Assembly (NCBI GenBank): GCA_030267565.1
Contig: BRXU01000015.1
Location: forward strand, 557,001-621,000
DNA: 64,000 nucleotides
Origin: Pleodorina starrii
Lineage: Eukaryota; Chlorophyta; Chlorophyceae; Chlamydomonadales; Volvocaceae
Direction of reading: 5' to 3'
How positions within the stretch are numbered: position 1 is the stretch's first letter; each line of letters begins with the position of its first letter. Made by a program: the position numbers and the translations under genes. Below the pieces are notes generated by a model. It did not search any database. It was not told the origin of the DNA and saw only the letters and a program-made list of their open reading frames with translations. Of this stretch, positions 23,039-35,300 are shown piece after piece.

Positions 23039-26000
23039 CTAGCGGCTGGCGAGGCCCAGATTGCCCGGCGCTGTAGGACGCCTGCTCAGCACCTTGAGTA
23101 GCATCCCACATCGAACCTCCTGGTATGCCGCTGACAGACGGCACCGACGGCTGTCATCGCCCCTGCTGCGGGCCGCGGGCCCGTCCCCGCCACCGGCGCT
23201 GCTGCCCTGCCTCTCGCTGGTCGTGATGCTCATGTCCAGCCACCCGGCGTCCAGGGAGGAGGAGCCTGGGGACTCCTCAAGGTATCTGCTCTCGGTGTGA
23301 TTGGTCTGCAAATGCGGGCAGGTCGGTCCGGAGCGGGTCGGTTCCGGTCGAGTCGTGACCGTTGCGAATTTTGGCGCCCAACAGCTGTGCCGTAGCATGG
23401 TGAGCAAACGCCCGCGGCAACCAAGGACCGCTTGGGGATATGGGTCGGACAAACCCAGGGGCAGGCAAACAGCGTCTTTTCAGCTGCGCGAGCCAAATCA
23501 ACGCTGCTCCATGTGCCGTCCCTAGCACACAAGCCACCCCCAACCTGTGCCACACCGCAACGAAGCGCACTGCACCCTGGTCCGGGTGCGCTGCGCCGTC
23601 TCACCGCACCTTCCACGGCCATGCTGGTCAACTCACCTTAACCAGCAGAGTGCACGTCACATCATGGAAGCCAAGGGCGGTAGCAGCAGCCACCAGCTTG
23701 TCGACCCAGCGGGATCCGCCCGCCGGCGCCCTCTCCGCTGGCGACGCAGCAGCCGCCGCTGGCGGCGGCTGCGAGGACTCCAGCTGCGGCGGCACCTTCG
23801 ACTGCCACGTCGGGCCTGCATTGGGTGATGCGGGCCCACCACCAGTGCCCGTGGCCGCTGCTGCGCGCGGTACGCCTCCGCCTCTGCCGTGCTCGCCCGA
23901 GGGGGCGGCGGTGGCGGTGGCAGGCGGAGCCGCCGACAGCTGTGCGGCGGCGGCGCCGTCGGCCGCCGTTGCCGGACCATCGGCGGCTCCCTCGTGTTCA
24001 CATGCAGACATGAAACACAGGCTGCTGGCGCCGGCGGCGCCGCCGCTGCCACCGTCCTCGCTGCCGCCGCCAATTGCTGCGGAGAGTGGCGACATTTTGC
24101 GCAGCAGCAGCCCGCACTCCACCTCGCGCCAACCCAGATCGAGTAGCTTGTCCAAATCGGTCCGATCTTCGCCGCTGCTGTCGTCGCGGCCGCTGCAACC
24201 GCCGTTGCCTCCCCCGCGGCCGTGGCTGCCGCGTGGAGGTGCCGCTGCGCGCGGCTGCGCCGCGACCCGGCCTGCGGCGCCGGAGCCGCGGCCTCCGTTG
24301 CCGCCGTTAGCCCCTTGGGCGGTAGCCTCGCCATCGTCGGCGACCATAGCCGCCGTGGTGGCCGCCGCGCCGCGCTGTTGAGGCGGCGGGTGAATGGACG
24401 TCTTCTGCAAGGCCGAGGGCGCGGAACAGATCAGGGAGCGCTTTCGCAGGAGATGCCGCCGCTGGGGGCATTGTGTGGTGTTCATGACAATTGAGTACCG
24501 CGTGCAACGTAACGTGCAACGCAACGTGCTGCTGCAACGGTGTGCTCCAGAAACATGGCCTCTGAAAACACGGTCTCAAACCCCATTCAGCCCCTCAGCC
24601 CCGGGCAGCGAACGCGCCTGCGTCGGCTCCAGGTCACGAAGCAGCAGGCAGCAGCGCAGCGCCTGCGGACCAGGACCAAGATGCACACATAGGGCGACAG
24701 GCAACACATGAAAAGTACGCGGTATGGTAGCGACGGGCAGAAGGAGAGGGGTTCCGCTACGCGTGTACCAGGCTAGCAGCCGCCGTCACCACTTAGGCGT
24801 TCCCCTCGGCAGTCACCCCGAGAACGCCGTGCTTAGGGTTTAGGCCCATTTGCCCGCGCCCCCGCATGCAGACATGCTGCCCGTCTCCTCCACGAGCCGC
24901 CGCTCTATCCAGCTTTGCACCCCCAGGCCTAGTCTCTGCTTCCATGAGGTTCTTAGTTCCCACGGCTACTCCCGCCCCTCACCCCCCCCAGGCCTAGTCT
25001 CTGCTTCCATGAGGTTCTTAGTTCCCACGGCTACTCCCGCCCCTCACCCCAACCTGCACCTCGCACATCCCTGCTCGCAACCCTGTCTCTCACCTGCAAA
25101 TCCGCCAAAGGTCCCGGGGTCAGGCCCTGCGTCTGCAGAGCGCTCGCCGCACGACCCGCGCCGCTGCCGCCGCCGCGGCGCCGGGGGGACGAGGCGCGTG
25201 CGCCCACCTCTAGACCGACGCTACCATGGCCGCCGGCCGCGGACTGCTCGGGCCCCCGGGCCAGCAAGACCTCCACCTCCACCTCCTCATAGCCAGCGGG
25301 CAGCGGCACAGCCGCCGCCGCCGAGAGGTCGGCCGGTCCGCCGCTGCCGCTGGGGCTGCCTACACCGTCGCGGTGGCGTCGGCGTGGCGCGCAGATGCGG
25401 ACGTGGCCGGGGCTGCCGTCGGCAGGTCCATGGCCGCTGCCTTGTGAATGGCCGCCAGCGGCGCGGCTCGAGGTCGGGCCTTCCGCTGCAGCAGCAGCCA
25501 CCACCGCCGCGCCCTTCGGCTGCCGGGTCGGCGACGTTAATGGCGACCAGGCAAAGCTGCCGGTGGCAGGCGGCAGCATCGACGCCGCCGCAGATCCCGA
25601 GCGCGCCAGCGCCGCCGCCTCCGGTGCGCGCGCGGCGCCGCCGCCGTCGCCGCCGACGCCGATTCGGCCGTCGTAGCTTCGGCGGCCATCTGAATCGGCG
25701 GCCGTGCTTGCAATGCCGCTCAGCATCTGCGCGGCTGTGGCGCAGAGCGGGTCGGTGATGGTGTTGCCTGTGTGGACGCCGCTCTGCTGCGGGTCCAGGC
25801 AGCAGCCAGCCTCGTAGGTGGAGGGAGGGACGTCCAGGCCAAGGGAGGTAGAGGGATCGGAGCCGGCACGTTCGGGGTACCTGCCGCTGCCGCTGCCGCA
25901 GTGGCTGACGGCGGCGGCGCTGGCAGCTCGGATCGGGAGCGTGCTGTACATGGTACTGCCGGCGGCGCCGGCGCTGGTTGGCGGCTGCATACAGGAGGGC

Positions 26001-29000
26001 CGCTGCAGCGGGTGATGCGCGGCTGAGTCCGCGGCGCCCGCTGCCGTGCAGACGGCGAGGGCGGCCTGCGTACTGCGGAACACCCGAGCCGGTGGCAGCA
26101 AAGCGCTGCTGCCGTTGCCGCCGCCGGCGTGGTGCCTCCAGGGCTTGGGCGGCAGCGGGCGCATGAGGACCGTCAGGGTGCGCTGGCTGTAGCCCTCGGG
26201 CTGCCTCGACGGGCCGCCGTCGATAACGTTGTTGGTGCTGAATGGACTGCCGTACGGGTTGCCCTCCCCCTCGTCGTCCTCACCCTCGCGCTCGCCGTTG
26301 TCGGCCTGGCTGCCGCCGGCCTCGTCGCCGCCGTCGTCGACCAGGGCCGTGGCGCCGTTGTAAGGCAAGTCGCCGGCCCCAAACTGTCCTTCCGGCGGTG
26401 CGCGCAAAGACGGCATCTGCAACTGCGGTCCCGCCTCAACCGCCGCCGCTGTTTCAGCCAGCGCCTTGGCGGCGCTCGCGCTCGTGTCGGTTCCAACGCC
26501 CACCTCAGACTGTGTGCGCCAGCTAGGCGTCGGAGCACGGCGCATGGCCGTTGCCGCCGGCGGCGTGGCAGCGGCGGCAGCGTCGCCCGCCGGGGCGCGG
26601 CCGCCGCCGCCCACGCCGCCGCCCGCACTGACGGCGGAGGCGATGCTGACCTCGGTGACGCTGCCTCCGTCGATGGCTTGCCGGAGCAGCTCACCGCACG
26701 CCGCCAGCCCCGCCGCCTCGCAGTGCGCCAGGACATCCGCCGCCAGCTCCAGCCACGCCGTCGCCGCCGTCTCGTCGGAGGCTTTATGCAGCTCCCGCGC
26801 CGCCGCCACCACGTAACCAAAGTCAACCAGCAGCGGCTGAAGGTGGCGAGTCCACAGCTGGCCGCGCGTCAGCGGCACCGCGGCCGCCGCCGTCGCGTCC
26901 ACAACAGCGGCGGACTCGGCGCCGGCGGCGGTCTTGGGCAGCGCGGCAGTGTGCTCGGAGCTATCTGGCTCGATGCTGGCGCCTTGGGCTTGGGCGGCTT
27001 GGGCGGCTGGCTTGGTGGCAGCCCGCTCGAGTACGGCGCGGACGTACGCCTGCAGCTCTTCGGCGGCCGGCGGCGGCAGCAGCAGCAGCTCTGCAGCGCC
27101 GGCCAGCAGGGAAGGCGCACCCCCCACGACCCGTGGGTCGGCGCTGAGCATCCACACGGCCAGTGACCCGGGCGGCAGGCGCGAGAGGCTGTCCGCTGGG
27201 AGAGGAATGCTGCGGAGGCGGAGGGGTTGAGGGGCAGAGGGTTCGGTGCGGGGGACAGGATGCAACGGCGGGCGGCAAGGTGGCAAGCAGGGAGGCCCTC
27301 AGGGTAAATGACTGTCAAGCCCAGGAGATAACTGGGGCTCAAGAGCCAAACGGGGAGAGACTCGCTGCCCTCCAGGCCGTCTGCAGATGTGGCTGGTGGG
27401 TAGCAAAGGGCCTGGGCCAGGCAGCTGCGACGGTAATGCGCGGCGGAAACGCGTCAGGTCTCCGGCACTACGGTAGCCAAGAGCATTACTCACTCGATGT
27501 ACGACATTCCTCTGATGTCGTACTCCTCATCCAGCAGCACCTGCCCCTCGGCCGCCGCCACGACCCGCCGCGGCGCCGCCACCAGCCCGCCGGCGGCGTT
27601 GCCGCCCTCGACGGCCGAGCCGACCGCGGGCTCGTCGTACAAGAGCTCCAGACGCACGTCCAGCTTGGCGCCCCCGCCGCCGTAGTCAGTGCCCGCCGCC
27701 GCTAGTACGGCAGGTACTGGAATCACGGCTGAAATGGCACCCTCCGCCGCCGGCAGCACGCCCCCGACAGTCAGCTCTTGCCAGCCCTGCGGCGACGCGG
27801 GCGCTGCGTCGGCGCCAACGGCGACGCCGCCGGCACCGGGGCTCGCCGCCTCCGTCGGGCCCGCTGGAGCGTGGCCTCCCGCGGCCCGGTCGGCCGAGCC
27901 CAGCGTGGGCGCTGGCGTCGGCGCAGCAGCAGCAGCGATGGCACCGGGCTCAGCAGCGGCAGCGGCCGGCAGCCCCGGCGGTAGCAGCGGGAGCCCGCTG
28001 GAAGCGGGTGCCAGCGGTCCAGGGAACGTGGTAAAGGCGCGCCAGATGGGGGGCTCGAAACCTGTTGGCGTGGGGGTCGGTCATGACGGCCACACGTCAA
28101 CATCGACAGGGTCAGAGCAGCTCAACGCGCCACAGACACGCTTGCTCGTGGCCTGCCGTGCGGAGTGGTCACGCATGCGCGGCAACCGTGGGCCTCGCAC
28201 GGATTGAAGAACGTGGATTGGGGATCGCAGACGTGCCGGGGTCAAGCAACATACGAGCGGGCGTAAGGCGTAACAGCATACGGTGGAGCAACCACCAGCG
28301 ATTCAGCGGCAGCGGGAGGAGCGCCAGCTGTAGCGGCGCGCCCCCTCATTCACCCAACCCCTGGTTCGCAAGTCGCCTCGCCTCCAGCCAAGGCACCACT
28401 TCGAGAGCCCTGCTTCGCCCCGGCTACCAACCCAGCTCGCCCACCTCCAGGTCAACGCCCCTCTGAACACGGCACCTCCCGCCACACCGTCACCGCCACC
28501 CACCTCCTTGCAGCGCCAGATTCATCGCGAAGCCCGCGGGCGCCGCCTCGCCCAAAAGCACCCCGCCGTCATCACCGTCGTCGCCGGCCTCCACGCCGCT
28601 CGCCTCAGCCCCCGCCGGCAGCCCCTCCGGCGGCGCCGCCGCCGCCGCCGCCATGCGGCCCAGCGCCGCCATCAGCGCCGCCATCATGTCGACGCCGTGT
28701 GCCGCCGCCGCGTCAGCCGGGGGGCCCATCTGCACGCGGACAAGCAGCTGCACGCAGCCGCGGACGGCCAGCGCGGAGATGCGGACCAGGCGGCCCGGCG
28801 GGACGTGGCGCAGCAGAGTGGAGGCCACTTCGCGGCTGATGGCGCCGGCGGCGGCGGGGACGTTGGCGGCGGGGCCCGCGCCCGATACGGCGGCGACGGC
28901 CGCGGCGCTCTCGAGCTGCGCAGTGCAGGGCAGGGCAGTGCAGGGCAGTGCAGGGCCGGAAGCTGGTCGGAAAGTGATCAATGGGACAATGGGACAATGG

Positions 29001-32000
29001 GAAGGTGAGCCCCATCCATGAAGTCTACGGGTTGGGCGGAAAGTAGGACAGCGAGGGACAGGATAGGACAGGACGGGCTTGCTTAGGCGTGAGGCGTAGG
29101 TACGTGCGCGGGACGTGGTCTGGAGTAGCAGATGCGTCACACGGAGCTCAGGTGCCAAGTGCCACGGCGCGAGGAAAAGCACCGGATTATCGGCGCCACG
29201 TCACGGAATGGCGGGTGCGCCGCGGCTGGCCCAGCCGCGCAGCGACGGACAGGCCTCTGACAGGAACGCGCTTCACGGCACGGCCTGTGCACCAGGGCCC
29301 ACGCTAACGGACCCCGTGCCCAAAGCGCCCGGCGCTCGAGTCGTGGGTTTTGCGTACATGTCCGCGTCGCTGTGCGGACCTTCGCTGGCCCCTGCGCAAC
29401 ATCACCCCCGAAAGTTCCCGTCCCTCCGCCGCCTCGGCTTCCAACACCAGCACGCCGCGCTTGTAACGGTAAATCGTACCTTGACCGACAGGAGTCGGCT
29501 GCTGCAGCGCGAAGTGTACAGCACGGACGCCGGGGACCGGCCACCGTGCGGCCCCGCCGGCGCGGCGGCGTAGGCAGCGCCGCTGCCCGCCGCCGCAGGA
29601 TCACCCGCGCCGGCTGGCGGCGCGAGCAGCTCGCCCAGGTTGATGCTGGGCTGATGCGGCACGCGCGTCGCGTCGCGAGATTCCTGGACCGGCGCGGCGG
29701 CGGCGGCGGCGGCGTGGTAATACTGGCGGGCGCGGGCCTCGGCGGCGGCGGCAGAGGCGGCGCGCTGCTGCCATGCAGAGTCCTCCACGGCGCGCGACGT
29801 CGGCGTGGGCCGCGTGAAGAACGGCGACGCGTTGAGCTGCAGGACCGCGCTGCCGCCGCCGCCGTTCGTACTATCGCTCAGGGTGCTGCCGCTCCCCACC
29901 GCGGCTGCCGCCTCATATTCCCGCTCCTCGGCCACTGTGGCTGCGCTCAGCAGCGACCCATGGGACGCCGCGGCGCTGCAGGCGCCGCTGCGCATGCCCG
30001 TCGCGGCGCTTCGCGCCTCGCTGCGCGCCTCGCTGCGCGCGGCGGCGCCGGCAAGCAGGTGTCCGCCATCCGCCCTGGAGCCGTCGCTGAGAGGCAGGCT
30101 CGTCTCTGTGGCATGCGCAGAAACCTCGGAGCCGGCGCCGCTGAACACCCCACCGATGAGCAGTCCGCCACCGCCGCCGCCGCGGCGGCGACTCGGCTCT
30201 GAGAGGGCTTCCGGCGGCCCGTGCAGTACCGCCAGGGCCTCGGACCGAGGGCTTCCGGCGTCCCAGGCGGCGCTCGGGCCTGAGCTGGGCACCGTAGCGG
30301 TGGCGGCGCCGGCGCCGGCCTGGAGTGCCGCTGGCACGGCCCGTGCTGGAGAGCCGGATGCGCTTAGGCTGGGACTGGCGCCGTAGGATTCCGCGAGACG
30401 CCTGCCTGGCGAGGCGAGGGCCAGGAAGCCGGCGGCCGTGGCAACAGGCTGGCCGCGCGGGGCGGCAGACGATTCCGGTCCTTCGGTGGGCTCGCCGGAT
30501 AGACCCACATGTGAGTAGTACGACAGGAATGACGGGTGTTGGCGCGCCGGCGGCGCCGTCGCGGACGTTGATGGGTTCGATGACTGCGGCTGCTGCGTCG
30601 ATGGGTTCGACGACAGCCGCGGCGTCGGCGTCGAGTCGTCGTGGAACGCGGTGCCGCCGTAAGAAAGCATCGACGCCGCTGGCAGCGGCTGCGTAGACTG
30701 TGCCGGAGTCAGGGGATACATGGGCGGCGGCGCGCGGGCTGCCGCCTCCGTGAGGACCGCCGTCAGGGCCCGAACACCGCCGCCATCGCCGCCGCCGCTG
30801 CCGCCGCCCATTTCTACGGCCCACGGCAACTCGCCGCCGCCGCCTTCGACCCCGATACCCCTGCCGCTGGCAGCGCCGCCGCGGTACCAAAACAGCGGCG
30901 TGTCTAGCGGCGGCGGCAGATTGCGCCGGGGGCTGGCCGACGTCGAAATTTCGAGGCCCGTGTGGCCGGCAGCTAATTTCGCGGCTGGCGCGGCAGAACC
31001 CACATCAGCGCTACGTGCATTTGACTCGACCGACGCGCCGTCGCTTGCCCATCCGCTGGTCTCCGGATGCGCGAGAGATGGCAGCCGCGGCGGCGGCGCC
31101 GCCGCCGCGGGCACGTACGACAGCCCTGGCGGCTTCCACCGCGCCCACGGCGCTGTGCGCCCACCGCTGCCCTCGTAGCCGGTCGACGCAAGTCCGGCCG
31201 TGATTGGCGGCTGAGCCGCGGCGGCGTCGCCGCTGCCGCCGCGTGTCGCACGGCCGCTGCCGCTGCGGATGGCGGCTGCCGCGTGCCCCGTCACCGATGT
31301 TGGCGACAGCGGCCACTCCTCTGTGGGGAAGGACTGGATCAGGCGGCTGCTGGTGTCGCCGGTGTGGAGCTCGCTGGCGAGGGAGGCATCTCCCTGCGTG
31401 GCCGCGCTCAAGCCTTCTAGCGCATTGGTACAGCCCCAGACCACGCTTGTATATGTCGAGGCGCCGGCTATGCACGAGGGGCCGTGCTGGCGCGAAGTTC
31501 CTTCGCCACTCGCACCGCCGGCGTCGTCGTCGCGGCCGCCGGCGGCCGCCAGACGTTCCTCGGCGGCAGCGTATGCGCTGGCAATGGCGCTAGCGTCGTT
31601 GATGCCGCAACCGCGTTTGGTGTTTCCTCCGAACACGGCTGTGGACGTGGCCGCAGCGGAGTCGAAGGGTGATGTGACGTCATCATCAGCGCCCGAGCCG
31701 CTGCCGTCGTCCTCCTTGGCGGCCGGGGTCTCCGCCTCCCAACTAGAAGGCGGATCCAGCTGCAGCTCGTGGGAGGAGAGCCTCTTGGTTTCGTAGTCGC
31801 AAATCTTGCTCGCGCTCGCAGGAGGCGGCGCCAATTCGGGCAGGTCGACCCGTGGGTCGCTCGGTGCCTCGTCCGCACGCGGAAGGTTGCTGACGCGGCC
31901 GCGGTTGCGGGCTGCCCACGGAAGCGCCTGTAATAAGATGATGATAAGCCCTAGAAGCAAGGTGATCGTCACGACGGCTAAGCTGGCGTCTGCCGCGCCC

Positions 32001-32035
32001 CACGGCCACGTTGTGGCGGCGCCGTCGAGGGACAT
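23039..32035 (-). CDS. Very large predicted single-pass membrane protein, unknown function (about 2228 aa)
   Basis: Six minus-strand exons join in phase: 32035-29480, 28915-28504, 28061-27494, 27209-25094, 24404-23637 and 23305-23039. After MSLDGAATTWPWGAADA there is a hydrophobic segment (about residues 18-38, SLAVVTITLLLGLIIILLQA) followed by RNRGR, typical of a signal anchor. Most of residues 60-850 is Ser/Ala/Gly/Pro-rich. Less repetitive segments are in exon 2 (RHVPPGRLVRISALAVRGCV, near residue 890), exon 3 (LDVRLELLYDEP), exon 4 (RLPPGSLAVWMLSADPRVVG and LVDFGYVVAAARELHKASDE) and three similar C-terminal motifs: LDKLLDLGWREVECGLLLRK, LGFHDVTCTLLVK and AYQEVRCGMLLK. The GCVQLLVRV segment loosely recalls the PGCxxLxxxx region in the C-terminus of plant SBP/SPL proteins, but no SBP zinc finger is visible. 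Function unknown. Its 3' end was duplicated to 18724-19545. Confidence 0.7.
24922..25050. repeat. 65-bp tandem duplication in an intron
   Basis: Two nearly identical head-to-tail copies with a 65-bp period (GGCCT at 24926 and 24991) lie in intron 4 of the membrane-protein gene, shortly after its 5' splice site on the minus strand. Confidence 0.85.
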
Positions 32036-32341
32036 GATTGTGCGTCACGAGTATCTTATTCTCAACTTTCCGGATTTGTTGTTCGACTAGCTTTTGCTAA
32101 GCTCGTCGTCAGTAACTGTTTATTTGCAGCAGACAGCGTGTAGTAGGCGTAAGGTAGCCAGGTTGGTGACAAATTGTAATCAATTAGTACGGAAAGGCCA
32201 GAGGCCCTACCCCGTCCAGCAAGGTCATACGAGGACCCATAAACGCAACTGGGTTTATGCCTAAGGTAGCGCTTCTTCGATCCGAAACGTAACAAGGTCT
32301 TTGATAAACGGTTCACGCCCAGGCTTTCGTGAGTCCACGTA
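32036..32341. other. Divergent promoter spacer
   Basis: A short spacer between the ATG of the minus-strand membrane-protein gene and the proposed ATG of the plus-strand repeat protein. It is less GC-rich than the flanking genes and probably serves as a shared promoter region. No gene is supported. Confidence 0.4.
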
Positions 32342-35300
32342 ATGCAGGGCAGCGCCGCCGCAGAAAACGGCGTCGATGCCGACGCCCCAGACGGCTCTTG
32401 CGGCGGCGTGACCTCTTTGTTCAGGTCCTGCTGGCCCAGGGGCAGACCGCCTGGGCGGCGCAAGCCTAAACGGGGTGGAGCCGAGGAGGTGCGCAAATTC
32501 CGTAGCGCGGGAAAGGAAACAACCCCCGCCCGCTCCCCTTACCGCAGACGTCTTTGACAAGAACTCAAAGAATACCTCGCTACTCAGTAATGCCAGCGCG
32601 CTGTCGCATGGCCACTACCGGGTCTTATTTCGCCCGTTGCTGAGTCATACGGCGTTGTCCGTCGCATCTCCCCGCGCTTTGCCCTTGCTGTAACCTGGGT
32701 TGATGGCTGTTTCACCTGCGGTGCACTCGTCTTTCCTGAAAATGTACCCCCTGTCGCCGCACTTTCCCTCGGCCGCCCCCTCGGACAGGCCGCCACATCG
32801 GGCGCAGCTGCCGTGTCGGCACCAGCAGGCCCCGTCGAGGCTGGCTTGGAGCAGCAACACCAACAACAGCGGCTGCTGGAGCCCGCCGTCGTCGAGCCAG
32901 GACCAGCGGCAGCCGGCGCACCAGCTCCTGTGGAGCAGGAGCGGGAAGCGGCCGTACACGGCGGCACTGCAGCTGGTTTCGGAGCTCCTGCTGACAGCAC
33001 CACAGGCCCAACCTCACCCAGCGATGAAGAGGCTGAGGCCTTGCAGTCCGTGCGGCTTGGGCGACCCGCGCCGCCGCCGCCGCCGCCGCCGGCGCGCCCT
33101 GCGGCCGTCGCCCCCCACGCGGCGCCGCCGCGGCGAACCCTCACGCCCATCCCCGACGACGACACCGGTTTGCTGCTGCCGGGCGCCGCCGGCAGCGGCA
33201 GCGGCCCCACCTACGTGTCGCTCCGCACTGCGGGAAGCTCCGGCCGCATCCCCAGCGGCGTGGGCGGCGTGGGCGGCGTCGGTGGCTCCGGCAGCTTCGC
33301 CGCCGCCGGCGCCACAGGGGCCATTCTGACGCGCGAGTACGTCGTGCCTGAGCTGGACAGCGAAGAACGCGGGAGCAGCGGAAACGGCGACACCGGTAGC
33401 GGTGGTGGCAACGGCAGCAGCGATAACGGCGGCGACAGGGGTGACACCAACGGGGGCAGCAGCGACGGAGGCGGTGGCGGTGATGGCGACAGGACGCGCG
33501 GCGGCGCGGAGGGCCGTGCCAGTGCTGGCGGCAGCGGCAGCGGCAGCAACAGCGTCTTGGAGAGCAGCTTGGAGACATCCACCTTCACGGACCGGCAGCG
33601 CCAGTCACTGCAAGAGCGCGATGCGCAGGAACACCCACCGCACGAGCAGCAGCAACAGCAACAGCAGCAGCCGTCGTCGCCGCTGGCGTCATCCCAGCCG
33701 CCGCCGCCGCAGCTGGCGGCGGGCACGCCGGTCACCCGCAGCGATGCCGGCAGCCTGGCCAGCTGGATTCCCTCCGCCGGCTCCGGCGCGCACGAGCTGC
33801 AGCGGCCGCAGGTGCCGTCGGCGCCGCCGTCACGCGCGCAGGCGCAGCTGCTCATCCAGCGCGCGCTCTTCTCACCGGAGGCGCAGCTGCCAAAGGACCC
33901 CAGCCACCTGTCGCTCTCGGACTTCTCCGGCGGACCGCGCGACTCGGACTTTGACTACTCGGGCTCCAGCCCCAGCCCGATGGCCTACTCATGCGTGCCG
34001 GGATTTCCGTACAACGCCGGCGGCGGCGGCGCCGGCTTCGCCGGCGCGGAGCGCGGCAGTGGCAGCGTGAGCGGCGGCAACGTGACGCTTCGGGGCTTTC
34101 GGTCGGGGCTGGCGCGCTTTCGGCGCCAGGCGTGGCGGCGGCAGCAGAAGGGCGGCGCCGGCGTGGAGCCGCTGCGCGAGGAGGCCGGCGGCCAGGAGGG
34201 CGACAGCTTCGAGCCCATGATTCCGGGCGCGGACGATGAGGAAAAGACCCAGGTTGGCGGGGAAAGCTTCGGCGCCGGCGCCTGCGCCAGCGCCAGCGGC
34301 GGCGCTGGCGCCGGCGATCCTGCGTCCGCGACGGGGGAGGGCCGGAGCTGCACGCCGCCGCCTTCGGCGGCGTCCAGCATCGACGGCGCCGCCGGCGCGA
34401 TGGCCGCGACGGCTAGCGCCGCTGGCGCCGCCGACGCGGCCGCTTTCGGAGGTCCCGCAGACGTCGCAGTGGGTCGGCGCCTTACATGCAAGACTGGACG
34501 TTCGGGAGGCAACGGCAAAGCTGCTGCGGCTGCCGATGCCGCGCCCGCTGGCGCCGCGGGCAGCGGCGCGGCCCGGGTTGCGGTGGGTGTTGGCGAAGGC
34601 GGCGCCACGGGCCAGTCGTCGACGGCGGCCGAAAACGGCAGCGCCGACGACGTCGATGACGCCACCGACGCGACGGCGGTGGCAGCCGATGCGGAGAAGA
34701 CGCCCCGGCAGCGGAAGCGCGCGCGGCTGGCTGCAGCTGCGGCACGCATGATGGGTCCAGGGCTGGCGGCTCGGGCGGCGGCGGCGCTGGGCCCTAGAAA
34801 CCTGGCGGCGGTTGTGGATCGGGTCATTGGGCTGGAGGGCACGGCGCAGGTGCGAAGGAGCTTTTTGGGTTTCTGGCGACGGGTCTGGGGAGTTGCAGCC
34901 GGCTGGTAGGGGATCTTTTAGGGAGCTTCCCAGCGTTCGGGGCATGGTATCTGGGTCAGGGGTGTGGAACTCACGCGTCGATTGGTTCGGAAGCGAGTCG
35001 GGGTGCGGGCGCTAAGAGGCGGCTCCCGGGTGTCCATTACACGGAACGGGAGCGCCCGAGTTCCGCGACCACAATTCGTCTCAATCCAACTCCGATTGCA
35101 CGACCCACAACGCAAACACCATCACGCGATTCATGGCATCGCATCATAGGCTCAACCTCGCTTCCCCTGCAATCCTTCACCGCGCGCCCATCCCGCCTGC
35201 CTCACGCTTCGTACGCCCCAAATGCCGCATGGCACGCAACCCCCAGACTGTGGGGCTGCTGGGCCCGCACCGCACCGCCGCCATCGTGGGCCTTATGGGC

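Noticed and set aside
32062..32496. Minus-strand 144-residue frame in the divergent spacer
   Set aside because: It overlaps the tentative first exon of the repeat gene, and no motif supports it.
34000..34850. Long minus-strand frames opposite the repeat-protein gene and other large genes
   Set aside because: GC-rich codon usage opens all frames. The plus-strand frame alone has phase-consistent introns and continues the 12-residue period.
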